The notes: generated by a model from the letters alone, not told the origin. A DNA stretch of 9,141 nt from an uncultured Holdemanella sp. (GCF_934772795.1 NZ_CAKVMR010000079.1:1-9141), one strand, 5' to 3'; counted from the first letter of the stretch, positions 1-7,450 are shown. Made by a program: numbers and translations.

Positions 1-19
1 AATTTTAACGAATATTCAC

Positions 20-80
20 AGACCCCGAACTAGGCCCCAAATGATTGCGCTAAAACCCTAAATGATTTTGGTTACCCGAA
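20..80. repeat. Degenerate short repeats, possible insertion-element end
   Basis: Read on the minus strand, this stretch consists of units that begin TTCGGG, TTAGGG, TTGGGG and TTCGGG. The first two units end in AATCAT and are 19 and 21 bases long; the third is cut to about 11. On the plus strand the word AAATGATT recurs at 39 and 60. Phased repeats of about 20 bases are known at the ends of IS21-family elements, where they are thought to bind the transposase. Assigning this stretch to such an end is inference, because no transposase is in view and the tip cannot be placed. The repeats begin only about 15 bases beyond the stop of the neighbouring regulator gene. Confidence 0.35.
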
Positions 81-95
81 ACTTTTTGAATCTTT

Positions 96-953
96 TTAAT
101 CCTTTGGTCGATCATCCATATAATCAATCGAATCATAAATATATTTTGTATTCTTTTTTCTTCTCTCATTATAAATACAACCATATAAAACATCCATAAT
201 GTATTGCATAGCTATATGACTTGAAAACTGAGACATCCTATCGCGATTATTTTCAGAATCACTGATAGATAAATGATATGTCACATATTGAGAATAATAA
301 TTACTTCCTGCTTTTCCAATTTGTATAACTTTCACACCTTTTTCATATAATTTTTTTACAATCGGCAATATAAATGTAGCCTTTCCCGAATAAGATAGAA
401 TAATCGCTACGTGTTTTTTATCTGAAGCCAATACAGTTAATCTTTGATTATAAAAGCTGCTTGGACAGTTTACACTCCTTCCAATACTCAACATTTTATC
501 TTGAAAGTTTTCTGCGATATTTGAATTATGGGCATGAGTATAAATATCAACTACATCCGCCGAATCTATTAATTGTGAAACTGCTTTGATTTGGTCTAAA
601 TCAACATATTCAAAAGTATCTTTAATAGCCTTTTCATAAAGTTCTAAAAGCTTAAAAGCTATCTGTCTTGGATTATCCTTTGCCTGAAATGGATAATTCA
701 CATTGATATATGAATTGTTTTCTAATAAATCAGCATCTTCTTTTGCGATACTTACTTTTAAATCATTGAAACCATTAAAACCAATCTTTTTCACAAAACG
801 GTGAATCGCAGATTTTGATATAAAGAGTGTATCAGCTAATTCTTGAATCTTTAATTTCATAACCACATCTTTATTATTTAAAATATAAGATGCGATTTCT
901 GACTCTAGCGGTGTCATAGAATCACATAGTTCTATCCTTTTTTCCAATTTCAT
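96..953 (-). CDS. RpiR-family transcriptional regulator (HTH + SIS)
   Basis: A cytoplasmic DNA-binding regulator of the RpiR (HTH_6 plus SIS) family. Members sense phosphorylated sugars or amino sugars through the SIS domain and control sugar uptake or catabolism genes. The N-terminal helix-turn-helix covers about residues 1-75, with the core IQELADTLFISKSAIHRFVKK at about 36-56. The SIS domain covers about residues 125-250, including the phosphosugar-binding style stretch ILSYSGKA at about 185-192. The length of 285 residues is normal for the family. The start is supported by a strong GGAGGGG seven bases before the ATG. The gene follows the glycosyltransferase gene by 61 bases on the same strand, so co-transcription is likely. 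No sugar transport or catabolic enzyme is nearby, so the effector and targets are unknown. Confidence 0.9.
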   Translation of the reverse strand: MKLEKRIELCDSMTPLESEIASYILNNKDVVMKLKIQELADTLFISKSAIHRFVKKIGFNGFNDLKVSIAKEDADLLENNSYINVNYPFQAKDNPRQIAFKLLELYEKAIKDTFEYVDLDQIKAVSQLIDSADVVDIYTHAHNSNIAENFQDKMLSIGRSVNCPSSFYNQRLTVLASDKKHVAIILSYSGKATFILPIVKKLYEKGVKVIQIGKAGSNYYSQYVTYHLSISDSENNRDRMSQFSSHIAMQYIMDVLYGCIYNERRKKNTKYIYDSIDYMDDRPKD

Positions 954-1014
954 CTTATATCCCCTCCAACTAATCCAATAATATCTAAGAATTCTTAAAA
1001 TAGAAAGAGAAAAA

Positions 1015-2076
1015 TTAGTTATTCATATAATTATCCGCAAACACCCAATTCTTCTGAATGTTGTAGACGACAAAAAATAAAATCGTATCAATGATAGCTT
1101 TCACAATAACAGTTGGTATAGGAAGAATACTTAATAGAGATACTAGAATACCACTAGCTGCCATCTGACAGACAAACACAATTGAATAGCGAACCATTTC
1201 TCTTCCTGGATTTAATTTACTTTGAAAGCTAATATATCGATTTAATATATATCCTACACTACCACTGATTGCTCTCGCGCAAATGGTTGCCATAAAAATT
1301 GAAATGGCTCCAAGCTTAAAAAATAAATTTTCAAATAGAATAAAGAAAACTAAGTCAAAGACTGTGGCTACATTGGATGTTAATAAATATTTCCAAAATT
1401 TTAGATACATTCCAAGTAAATCAACTACTGGACGAAAATGACTCGTTTCATTCCTATTATTTGTGTCTGAACAAATAGGCACAACCACAATTGGTGTTTT
1501 TTGTATGGCTGCATCTAGAAAATTCAATTCATAATCATACGACTTTCCCTCTGCACATAGTGCTAGTTTTTTTAATGAAGCTGGAAAACCACGAAGCCCA
1601 CTTCTAGGATCTGGACATTCCTTTCCATGATTGGTAATACGGAAAAATAACTTCTGGCAAGAATTCATCCAAAATCTTACTTTCTTTCCTTTTTTTCTTT
1701 CATATGTACGTACGCCAAGCACAAAACAGTCTGGATTGTTTAATAATTCTTTTGCGACTTTTTCAATATCTTCCGGTGAGTATTGTCCATCACAATCGGC
1801 TGTAATATAGAAATTAGATTCTCCTATTTTTTCATCCGCCAATCTCAAAGCACTTCTTAACGCAACGCTCTTTCCCATTTTCTTAGAATGATGCATAACA
1901 CAAGCACCCATAGATTTGGCTTCTTGAAAATATTGTTGTCGATCCTCACTACTTCCATCATCCGTAATTGCGATTTTATTAAAGTCTAAATTATGTAAAC
2001 CATAAATCAGTTGAATCATTCTTTCATCTGGCTGCAACGCTGGAATCAGGATAATACAATTATCATATACTCCCAT
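1015..2076 (-). CDS. Glycosyltransferase family 2 fused to a GtrA-like membrane domain
   Basis: A membrane-anchored protein that probably transfers a sugar to a lipid carrier or to a cell-surface glycan. Residues 1 to about 225 form a GT-A fold family 2 glycosyltransferase of the dolichyl-phosphate sugar synthase type. It shows the nucleotide-sugar motif TDDGSS at 38-43, the metal-binding DCDGQ at 94-98, and a later acidic DYELNFLD stretch near 181-188. Residues from about 228 to 345 contain about four hydrophobic helices resembling GtrA (PF04138), including the GYILNRYISF and NIQKNWVF signatures typical after GtrA helices. GtrA proteins are thought to flip lipid-linked sugars, so synthesis and translocation may be combined in one chain. 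The start is supported by AGGGAGA about five bases before the ATG. The sugar and acceptor cannot be read from the sequence. Confidence 0.88.
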   Translation of the reverse strand: MGVYDNCIILIPALQPDERMIQLIYGLHNLDFNKIAITDDGSSEDRQQYFQEAKSMGACVMHHSKKMGKSVALRSALRLADEKIGESNFYITADCDGQYSPEDIEKVAKELLNNPDCFVLGVRTYERKKGKKVRFWMNSCQKLFFRITNHGKECPDPRSGLRGFPASLKKLALCAEGKSYDYELNFLDAAIQKTPIVVVPICSDTNNRNETSHFRPVVDLLGMYLKFWKYLLTSNVATVFDLVFFILFENLFFKLGAISIFMATICARAISGSVGYILNRYISFQSKLNPGREMVRYSIVFVCQMAASGILVSLLSILPIPTVIVKAIIDTILFFVVYNIQKNWVFADNYMNN

Positions 2077-2180
2077 TTTCTTCTCCCTAAATTACAATAC
2101 TACATCTTTATCATATCTGTCTTTTGAATCGAAAGATATATACAATGGGATAAAATTATTCATTTCTAAAACATTTAATC

Positions 2181-2198
2181 ATTTCACATATTTGAAAT
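2181..2198. promoter_or_regulatory. Perfect 6-N6-6 inverted repeat, possible operator
   Basis: ATTTCA, six bases, then TGAAAT form a perfect dyad in the 180-base gap upstream of the glycosyltransferase-regulator operon. It could be a binding site for a dimeric regulator such as the RpiR protein encoded in that operon. That link is inference, and the region is so AT-rich that a chance dyad is quite possible. Confidence 0.2.
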
Positions 2199-2238
2199 AA
2201 TTATAAATTTTCGATTTATACATCAATCGAGTTATATA

Positions 2239-2586
2239 GAAAATATTAAGAATAAAATGTATTCACAACTTAGAGATTTTCAATATTTAGACGATGATGG
2301 AATTTTTAGAAGCGTTCCTGAATATCCAGAATTTCCATGGTTTGAAGGTATTGTAAATGCCGTTACACATAGAAATTATTCATTACAAGGTGATCACATT
2401 CGCATCTCATTATTTAATGATCACATGGAAATATTTAGCCCAGGAAAATTACCAAATATCGTAACTTTAGATAATATGAAATACACTCGTTATTCAAGAA
2501 ATCCAAAGATTGCTCGAGTTCTTTCTGATTTTGGTTATGTCAGAGAACTTAACGAAGGGGTTAAACGTATTTATAATACATTATAA
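2239..2586 (+). pseudogene. Fragment of a COG2865-type ATP-binding regulator (HATPase_c_4 part)
   Basis: A remnant, not a whole gene. The protein translated from 2257 (109 residues) matches the core of the C-terminal ATPase-like domain of AlbA_2/COG2865 regulators, often labelled RecG-like helicase or putative transcriptional regulator. Visible family words are EYPEFPWFEGIVNAVTHRNYS (about 22-42), the IEIFSPG-like MEIFSPGKLP, then RNPKIARVLSDFGYVRELNEGVKRIY. Full members are about 450-550 residues. Here the N-terminal AlbA_2 domain is missing and the protein stops right after the ELNEGVKRIY motif, so the C-terminal winged helix is also gone. The frame is open for some 25 codons upstream of the ATG, family resemblance fades around IENIKNKM, and there is no convincing ribosome binding site. 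Deletion at both ends is the simplest explanation. Confidence 0.75.
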
Positions 2587-2612
2587 TTAAGTTCTAACTC
2601 AAAATACATATT

Positions 2613-2676
2613 ATGTGCATAAATATTAAAATCATGCTATTAAAATGTGCATAAGTACATAAAACATGCTATTTTT
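2613..2676. repeat. Two tandem copies of an imperfect 32-base repeat
   Basis: ATGTGCATAA begins at 2613 and again at 2645, and CATGCTATT recurs at the same offset within each copy, giving a period of 32 bases with about three quarters identity. The pair lies between the regulator fragment and the promoter of the AAA ATPase gene. It could be an old duplication or a pair of binding sites for a regulator; the sequence does not decide between these. Confidence 0.55.
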
Positions 2677-2689
2677 TTGTGATTTTTTA

Positions 2690-2718
2690 TTGCCTGAACA
2701 ACATTTATTAACTATACT
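2690..2718 (+). promoter_or_regulatory. Candidate sigma-A promoter for the AAA ATPase gene
   Basis: TTGCCT (2690-2695) and TATACT (2713-2718) are separated by exactly 17 bases, a good match to the vegetative consensus. Transcription would begin near 2725, right at the Shine-Dalgarno AAAGGAG (2725-2731), so the leader would be extremely short. A second AT-rich hexamer TATAAT at 2719-2724 overlaps the spacing but has no good partner. This is prediction from sequence only. Confidence 0.5.
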
Positions 2719-2741
2719 TATAATAAAGGAGTTGATATTTA

Positions 2742-4079
2742 ATGATATATCTTAAGCGTAAAATTGATTTATACTTGTCAAAATGGAAAATGAACCAAGA
2801 TAAAAAACCCCTAATTATTAAAGGGCCAAGACAAGTCGGAAAAACTGAATCAATTACTAGATTTGGTTTTAACAACTATAAGAGTGTTGTTTATATTAAC
2901 TTTGTAGAAGAGCCTAATTATAAATTGATAACTACAGATGGATATAAAACTCAAGATATCATAAAAAATATATCTAGAATAGATCCTTCCAAACGCTTTA
3001 TAAAAAATGAGACACTTATAATTTTTGATGAATTACAAGACTTTCCGGAAATTGCCACATCTCTCAAATTTTTCAAAATTGATGGACGCTTTGATGTGAT
3101 ATGTAGTGGTTCACTGTTAGGTGTAAACTATCAAAGAATTGAGAGCAATAGCGTGGGATATAAAACAGATTATGAAATGTTTTCTTTTGATTTTGAAGAA
3201 TTCTTATGGGCAAAAGGATATGATGAATCCACTATTATGGATATGCTAGAACATTTGATTCAATTAAAACCATTTAATGAAATCGAAATGTCTATATATA
3301 CATCATTGTTTTTAGACTACTGTATTTTAGGAGGTATGCCAGCAGTTATTAGAGAATATATTGAAAAAGGCACATTTGAAGGGGCTACTGATATTCAAAA
3401 GCAACTCATCGCCGATTATAAAGAAGATATAAGAAAATATGCTGATGGTATGGATCAAACGCGAATCACAAATGTATTTGAACACATTCCAGTACAACTT
3501 GCAAAAGATAACAAAAAATTTCAGATTACTAAAGTTGCACAAAACGCTAGATTTAGAGACTACCGCGGATGCATTGAATGGTTAAAAGACGCAGGTATTA
3601 TCAACATTTGTTATTGTATGCAATTTCCTGAATTACCTTTAAAAGGAAATTATGATGAAACAAAATATAAAATTTATTTTGCTGATTCCGGTTTACTAGT
3701 AGCTATGTTAGACGATGAAGCTCAAGAAGATTTAAGAATAAATAGAAATTTAGGTGTATATAAAGGAGCTCTTTATGAAAACATCGTGGGTGAAGCTCTA
3801 ATCAAAGCTGGATATAATCTGTATTACTATAAAAAGGACAATTCAACATTGGAACAAGATTTTTTTGTTCGAAATAAAGAAAATTTAATTCCAATAGAAG
3901 TCAAGGCAACAAACGGCACTGCAAGGTCTTTACGTACTTTAATCACTAGTAATCACTATCCAGATATTGAATTTGGCATTAAATTTATATCAGGAAATAT
4001 CGGTTATGCTAATAGCATATACACTTTCCCTTATTTCTGTGCTTTTCTCTTAAAAAAGTATTTAAGCAATATGAAATAA
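2742..4079 (+). CDS. AAA_14 / DUF4143 family ATPase
   Basis: A 445-residue protein of the widespread AAA_14-DUF4143 family. Members bind and probably hydrolyse ATP; their biological role is poorly known and no reaction should be assumed. Walker A is GPRQVGKT at 28-35. Walker B is LIIFDELQ at 92-99, with D96 and E97. A sensor-1-like CSGSLLG is at 121-127. The C-terminal DUF4143 part carries the pattern of a PD-(D/E)xK nuclease-like fold: E346 in YENIVGEAL, D373 in EQDFF, and E386/K388 in IEVKA. The core motifs are intact and the length is normal, so the gene looks functional. AAAGGAG lies ten bases before the ATG. It stands alone on the plus strand beside the regulator fragment, which fits an accessory locus. 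Confidence 0.9.
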   Translation: MIYLKRKIDLYLSKWKMNQDKKPLIIKGPRQVGKTESITRFGFNNYKSVVYINFVEEPNYKLITTDGYKTQDIIKNISRIDPSKRFIKNETLIIFDELQDFPEIATSLKFFKIDGRFDVICSGSLLGVNYQRIESNSVGYKTDYEMFSFDFEEFLWAKGYDESTIMDMLEHLIQLKPFNEIEMSIYTSLFLDYCILGGMPAVIREYIEKGTFEGATDIQKQLIADYKEDIRKYADGMDQTRITNVFEHIPVQLAKDNKKFQITKVAQNARFRDYRGCIEWLKDAGIINICYCMQFPELPLKGNYDETKYKIYFADSGLLVAMLDDEAQEDLRINRNLGVYKGALYENIVGEALIKAGYNLYYYKKDNSTLEQDFFVRNKENLIPIEVKATNGTARSLRTLITSNHYPDIEFGIKFISGNIGYANSIYTFPYFCAFLLKKYLSNMK

Positions 4080-4220
4080 GCATACAATTATCAAACAAAC
4101 TCGTCTCACCTAAACAAAAAAGTATCTTTATGAGCTGAAAATCCTTTAACAATCCGTGTCGAGAAAATATTCCATATTCTGTATTATTCAAATAATAGTG
4201 TATAATGCTGAGTATTCCAT

Positions 4221-4323
4221 GGTGGCGGAGCCACCCAATCCATCAAAATAGAGCCACTCATTCCATTTGGACAGAGCCATGCAATCCATTACGCAGAGCC
4301 ACTGAATCCATAAAGAGAGCCAC
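4221..4323. repeat. Phased GAGCCAC repeats, probable relic of an IS21-like terminus
   Basis: GAGCCAC, or GAGCCAT in one case, starts at 4228, 4251, 4274, 4296 and 4317, with spacings of 23, 23, 22 and 21 bases. The first four units also carry AATCCAT or ATTCCAT about nine bases after the start. A further ATTCCAT at 4214 and the small dyad GGTGGC/GCCACC (4221-4235) sit at the left side. Spacing of about two helical turns puts every copy on the same DNA face, as expected for repeated transposase binding sites. Multiple terminal repeats are a described trait of IS21-family elements. No istA or istB gene is present, so if this reading is right only an end remains. CRISPR is excluded because there is no conserved repeat of adequate length with unique spacers. 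Confidence 0.5.
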
Positions 4324-4345
4324 TTCAAATTATGAAATGACTCTC
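4315..4345 (-). other. Hairpin overlapping the last GAGCCAC unit
   Basis: GAGAG at 4315 pairs with CTCTC at 4341-4345 as the outer part of a 13-base stem with a five-base loop. In minus-strand RNA all 13 positions can pair, two as G-U. In plus-strand RNA the same two positions are C-A mismatches. The asymmetry suggests the structure, if it matters, acts in transcripts coming from the right. It is followed on that strand by only three Ts, so it is a weak terminator at best. Confidence 0.4.
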
Positions 4346-4505
4346 ATTTTTATTATTTGATTTTTGAATTAGTCTTTCATACACCACGGAGGTTACCTGA
4401 ATTCACACTTATGCCCCCTTAAAACGGTGCTTTCTTTATGACATAAGGAAAAAAGACCATGGAACAAATCTATGATCTTGATATCTCTATTACCTCATAA
4501 ATTCT

Positions 4506-4540
4506 AAAAACCCCGGTCCACGCGGGATCCCGGAGTTTTT
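4506..4540 (-). terminator. Bidirectional Rho-independent terminator-like hairpin
   Basis: AAAAACCCCGG (4506-4516) and CCGGAGTTTTT (4530-4540) form an 11-base stem with one imperfect position and a 13-base loop. The GC-rich core is flanked by a run of five As on one side and five Ts on the other, so it can act in both directions. On the minus strand the single imperfect position becomes a G-U pair, making that direction stronger. It lies about 220 bases past the stop of the ABC ATPase gene and is the best terminator candidate for that operon. Confidence 0.65.
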
Positions 4541-4691
4541 CATCACAGTCATGATAATACGCAAATGCAATTTTTACAACATTCATCATGCAAATAAACA
4601 TTGTATGGTATTTGATTAATTTTTTAAATCTCATAAATTTTGATTGATATTTTAGCTTAAACAATTGTGTGAACAACACACGATCTTAGAG

Positions 4692-4731
4692 AACTGAATG
4701 TCTTCTTATTTAAAGCATATTCAGTTATTTT
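4692..4731 (+). terminator. Hairpin with T-run on the plus strand
   Basis: AACTGAAT (4692-4699) and ATTCAGTT (4719-4726) form a perfect eight-base stem, which can extend inward imperfectly, and ATTTTT follows on the plus strand. The stem is AT-rich and the loop is 19 bases, so it would be a weak terminator. No plus-strand gene precedes it closely; it might limit antisense transcription into the ABC operon. Confidence 0.3.
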
Positions 4732-4761
4732 TGCGTCTTATACGCGTGCTTAAAGCGCCTT

Positions 4762-5391
4762 TTAGATATTTATTATACAATCCGCTCTTTCTACAAGTTC
4801 TTCATCATGACTGACTATCACAATTGTTTTTCCCTGTGACTGCATTTTCTTTAGGATTTTAAACACAACCTCTTTGTTTACTGAATCCAAACTTCCTGTA
4901 GGTTCATCTGCCAAAATCAGTTGACATGGTTTGATTAAAAGTCGAGCTAAGGCAACTCTTTGTTGCTCTCCACCAGAGCATTCACATATCTTTTTATTTT
5001 CGAAACCTTTTAAACCCACATCTTCAAGTGCTTTTAATATTCTTTCCTTCTTATCTGGAAATGAAAAGTGATCAACAGACAAATACAAGTTGTAATATAC
5101 ACTCTTATTATCAATCAACGCAAAATTCTGGAATAAATATCCTATTTTTGCCTTTAACAATTTATTAGCTTGTCTAGAAAATGGTTTTACATTTTTCTTA
5201 TCAAAAATCACAATATTCCCTTTATCTGGAGAATCCAAAAGACCAATCATATTTAACAATGTAGATTTTCCTGATCCTGAAGCACCTTGTATTGCGACAA
5301 AACTTCCTTGTTCTATTTCCATTGAGAAATCATCAAAGATCACATGATCATGATATTGTTTATGAATCTTATCAACAACTACTACCTTCAT
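4762..5391 (-). CDS. ABC transporter ATP-binding protein, bacteriocin-export/LolD type
   Basis: A 209-residue cytoplasmic ATPase that powers the membrane proteins encoded upstream. All core motifs are present: Walker A GASGSGKST (36-44), Q-loop Q88 in YLFQNF, signature CSGGEQQ (138-144), Walker B LILADEPT (158-165), D-loop SLD (167-169) and switch His195. The signature begins with Cys instead of the usual Leu, a tolerated change. The compact size and the sequence around GASGSGKSTLLNMIGLLD place it in the MacB/LolD-like branch, which includes the lactococcin 972-group ATPases. Its ATG overlaps the stop of the preceding gene in ATGA, and AAAGGAGA provides a strong ribosome binding site, so it is translationally coupled to the DUF1430-like protein and probably its partner. 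It is the last gene of the operon. Confidence 0.92.
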   Translation of the reverse strand: MKVVVVDKIHKQYHDHVIFDDFSMEIEQGSFVAIQGASGSGKSTLLNMIGLLDSPDKGNIVIFDKKNVKPFSRQANKLLKAKIGYLFQNFALIDNKSVYYNLYLSVDHFSFPDKKERILKALEDVGLKGFENKKICECSGGEQQRVALARLLIKPCQLILADEPTGSLDSVNKEVVFKILKKMQSQGKTIVIVSHDEELVERADCIINI

Positions 5392-7418
5392 TCCAAATCT
5401 CCTTTCAAGGATAACAACACTTTTTTTCTTTCAAAATATGTTCTAAAAATTAGAGCTATCATAAAATCGATTAGAATAGTGAATACCCACAAATACAAGC
5501 CTATTGTCGCAATATTTTTTACAACTAGAACCATCCACAACAGCAAGACAAGATAAACAAACAGATTCACAATAATAAAATCACGATATTTTTGCCAGAT
5601 GTTTTTTCCCAACAAACAATTTAAAGAAATCATCTTTCGATTTTCTAAAAAATATAAATATATAGATTGATACTGGAACAAGAATAAGACAATCGCATAG
5701 ACAAAAAGTAATATAGCTGAATCAATAATCAATTTATTGATTACCATGGTCTTTTTTCCATAATCATAATTTTCATACGCATAGTTCATATTTTGATACA
5801 ATCCCTTAGATTTCAAGAAATCATTAATGGATTTCTTTACGGTTTTATCTTTATCCTTAATATAAATACCAAATTGACTCATATCATAGTTTTCATCCAC
5901 AACATAAATAATTGGATTTTTCACATGCCAATTATCCTCTCTTAAACTATGCGAAAGCATGACATAACCATCATCAAGTTGATCATACTCACACTCCGTA
6001 GCCAAACAATAACTTTCATCTATATTCACTGATTTTGGAGCATAAAGAGTACCCGGCTTAAATGTTTTTATCGGCTTACCATCCTTATATAAATCATATT
6101 CCTTTAAATACTGCTCATTTACAATGATATAAGGATACGTTATTTCATCATCATTACGATTTATTTTGGTTGAGAAATCTTCATATATATATGGATATTC
6201 TCGAATCTTTTCATTCAACTGGCTCATCGCATCTTGGTACTCCAAAGAAAACATATTTATATTAACACCCTCTAAACGAAGATAATTATTATAGGTTTCT
6301 TTGTATTTATTTAAGTAATACCCATCCTGAACCACTTGAGATGTATACTTAAACGAAGTCGATAATGGTATAAATATTGAAATCAAAAAAACACATTTCA
6401 AAATAAACAGAGTCATTGAAATCCATCTAAACTGAGATTTTTTCAATATAACAACCGATTGAATTTGACTTAATAAGACATATATTATAAATCCAACTAC
6501 AATCAGACAAAGTACAAAAAGAAGGGCAGACTGCAATAAATATTGAATGAGTTCATGAGTAACAGCTCTAAAATTTTGAACTATAAGAAGATATAATAAA
6601 GCTTGTGTTAATACAAACATCAATATGCTTAACAAATAAAATTTTCCATATAGCCTCTTATAAATAAACCATGAAGTAGCACCTTGCATCTTACGAATAA
6701 AAACTTCTTTTCTAGATGTCAATGCATCAGATAAAAGACATAATAAAACCGCAATTGCTAAATACATCAAAATTCTCTTTAGAAACGAATAGTCAATCAC
6801 TCCTGTAGAAAAATCGGATGTTGTGATATCACCATCCACTTTCAATTCAGATAATATTTTCGTATCCTCTAAATCCTTCAACAAATCCTGTTTGGAATTT
6901 GTGACAAAGTACAATGGAAACAATGTATTGCCATTCCAATCTTCTATATAATTCGCAAAAGTCTTTATTCTATGCACATTATTGTATTCACTATGATAAT
7001 CTTGATCAATAAAATCAATCGTTGCATACCTATTTTTATCTTTATAAGAAGAAGACAAATAACGATCGCTATTTATGTTAAAATCAATCGTTTTATTTTC
7101 TTCTGTATAAACTGGTAATTTATTTTGTTTTGGAAGATATACATATTCCGTTTTTATATTTTTAGAAACTATACCAACAAAACAAGGATACGAATGTTCT
7201 TGCAAAAAAGAATACACCTGGTTAAATTCTTCTTTTCTTTCTTGCTTATCTTCACTCAATTGTAAATCAATTGGAACAACTTCCATATCGTTTTCTTGAG
7301 CAAACTTGTAACTCAGATTTATCACATCATTATATTGTTTCTGTGACAAGTTAACATAACTATCATAAAAAATAATACTTGATATAAAAATAACCAAAAC
7401 CATTATTATTTTTTTCAT
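5388..7418 (-). CDS. DUF1430-like bacteriocin-associated integral membrane protein
   Basis: A 676-residue protein that is probably the transmembrane partner of the adjacent ABC ATPase. Predicted layout: helix 4-20, an outside domain of about 190 residues, helices 212-232, 260-282, 296-316 and 334-352, a second outside domain of about 210 residues, then helices 563-588, 614-633 and 637-658. Each half carries a related cytoplasmic segment, IRKMQGATSWFIYKRLYGKF (241-260) and LNCLLGKNIWQKYRDF (599-614), pointing to an internally duplicated FtsX/MacB-like permease. This arrangement fits the DUF1430 family found with lactococcin-972-type bacteriocins, where export or self-immunity is assumed. The ATG at 7418 is chosen because AGGGAG lies six bases upstream; a longer open frame to 7520 would overlap the 84-residue gene and add residues unlike a signal helix. 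The family call rests on architecture and context. Confidence 0.8.
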   Translation of the reverse strand: MKKIIMVLVIFISSIIFYDSYVNLSQKQYNDVINLSYKFAQENDMEVVPIDLQLSEDKQERKEEFNQVYSFLQEHSYPCFVGIVSKNIKTEYVYLPKQNKLPVYTEENKTIDFNINSDRYLSSSYKDKNRYATIDFIDQDYHSEYNNVHRIKTFANYIEDWNGNTLFPLYFVTNSKQDLLKDLEDTKILSELKVDGDITTSDFSTGVIDYSFLKRILMYLAIAVLLCLLSDALTSRKEVFIRKMQGATSWFIYKRLYGKFYLLSILMFVLTQALLYLLIVQNFRAVTHELIQYLLQSALLFVLCLIVVGFIIYVLLSQIQSVVILKKSQFRWISMTLFILKCVFLISIFIPLSTSFKYTSQVVQDGYYLNKYKETYNNYLRLEGVNINMFSLEYQDAMSQLNEKIREYPYIYEDFSTKINRNDDEITYPYIIVNEQYLKEYDLYKDGKPIKTFKPGTLYAPKSVNIDESYCLATECEYDQLDDGYVMLSHSLREDNWHVKNPIIYVVDENYDMSQFGIYIKDKDKTVKKSINDFLKSKGLYQNMNYAYENYDYGKKTMVINKLIIDSAILLFVYAIVLFLFQYQSIYLYFLENRKMISLNCLLGKNIWQKYRDFIIVNLFVYLVLLLWMVLVVKNIATIGLYLWVFTILIDFMIALIFRTYFERKKVLLSLKGDLE

Positions 7419-7424
7419 AACCTG

Positions 7425-7430
7425 CTCCCT
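7425..7430 (-). promoter_or_regulatory. Ribosome binding site that fixes the DUF1430-like start
   Basis: AGGGAG six bases before the ATG at 7418. The in-frame upstream ATG at 7520 lies inside the 84-residue gene. The protein from 7418 begins directly with a lysine pair and a hydrophobic helix, as expected for a membrane protein. Confidence 0.7.
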
Positions 7431-7450
7431 ACTTTTCCAATTGTAATTAA

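Larger units (their letters stand above)
4080..4761. other. 680-base stretch without a convincing gene
   Basis: This gap separates the convergent AAA ATPase gene and the ABC operon. It holds a five-unit phased repeat (4228-4323), a hairpin overlapping the last unit (4315-4345), a bidirectional terminator-like hairpin (4506-4540) and a second hairpin followed by a T-run on the plus strand (4692-4731). Short open frames here lack ribosome binding sites and recognisable similarity. The segments 4080-4200, 4350-4500 and 4545-4690 show nothing further that can be named. The whole looks like debris from mobile element insertion and loss. Confidence 0.6.

Noticed and set aside
3327..3542. 71-codon open frame on the minus strand
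   Set aside because: It lies entirely inside the AAA_14/DUF4143 gene, has no recognisable similarity, and is best explained as a shadow frame.
4009..4191. 60-codon open frame on the minus strand
   Set aside because: It overlaps the end of the ATPase gene antisense, with no ribosome binding site or family features.
4228..4323. GAGCCAC repeats as a CRISPR array
   Set aside because: Units are only 21-23 bases with a conserved core of about seven, no unique spacers and no cas genes.
4459..4500. Tiny frame encoding MEQIYDLDISITS
   Set aside because: It has only 13 residues and no supporting context; AAGGAAAAAAGACC upstream is suggestive but not enough.
4470..4679. 69-codon open frame on the minus strand starting at GTG
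   Set aside because: It has no ribosome binding site and runs through the terminator-like hairpin, so its C-terminal residues are encoded by the stem.
4725..4758. GCG-rich imperfect dyad just after the ABC ATPase gene as its terminator
   Set aside because: The stem has mismatches, and on the operon strand it is followed by As, not Ts.
5344..5556. 70-codon open frame on the plus strand
   Set aside because: It is antisense to the ATPase and DUF1430-like genes and has no independent support.
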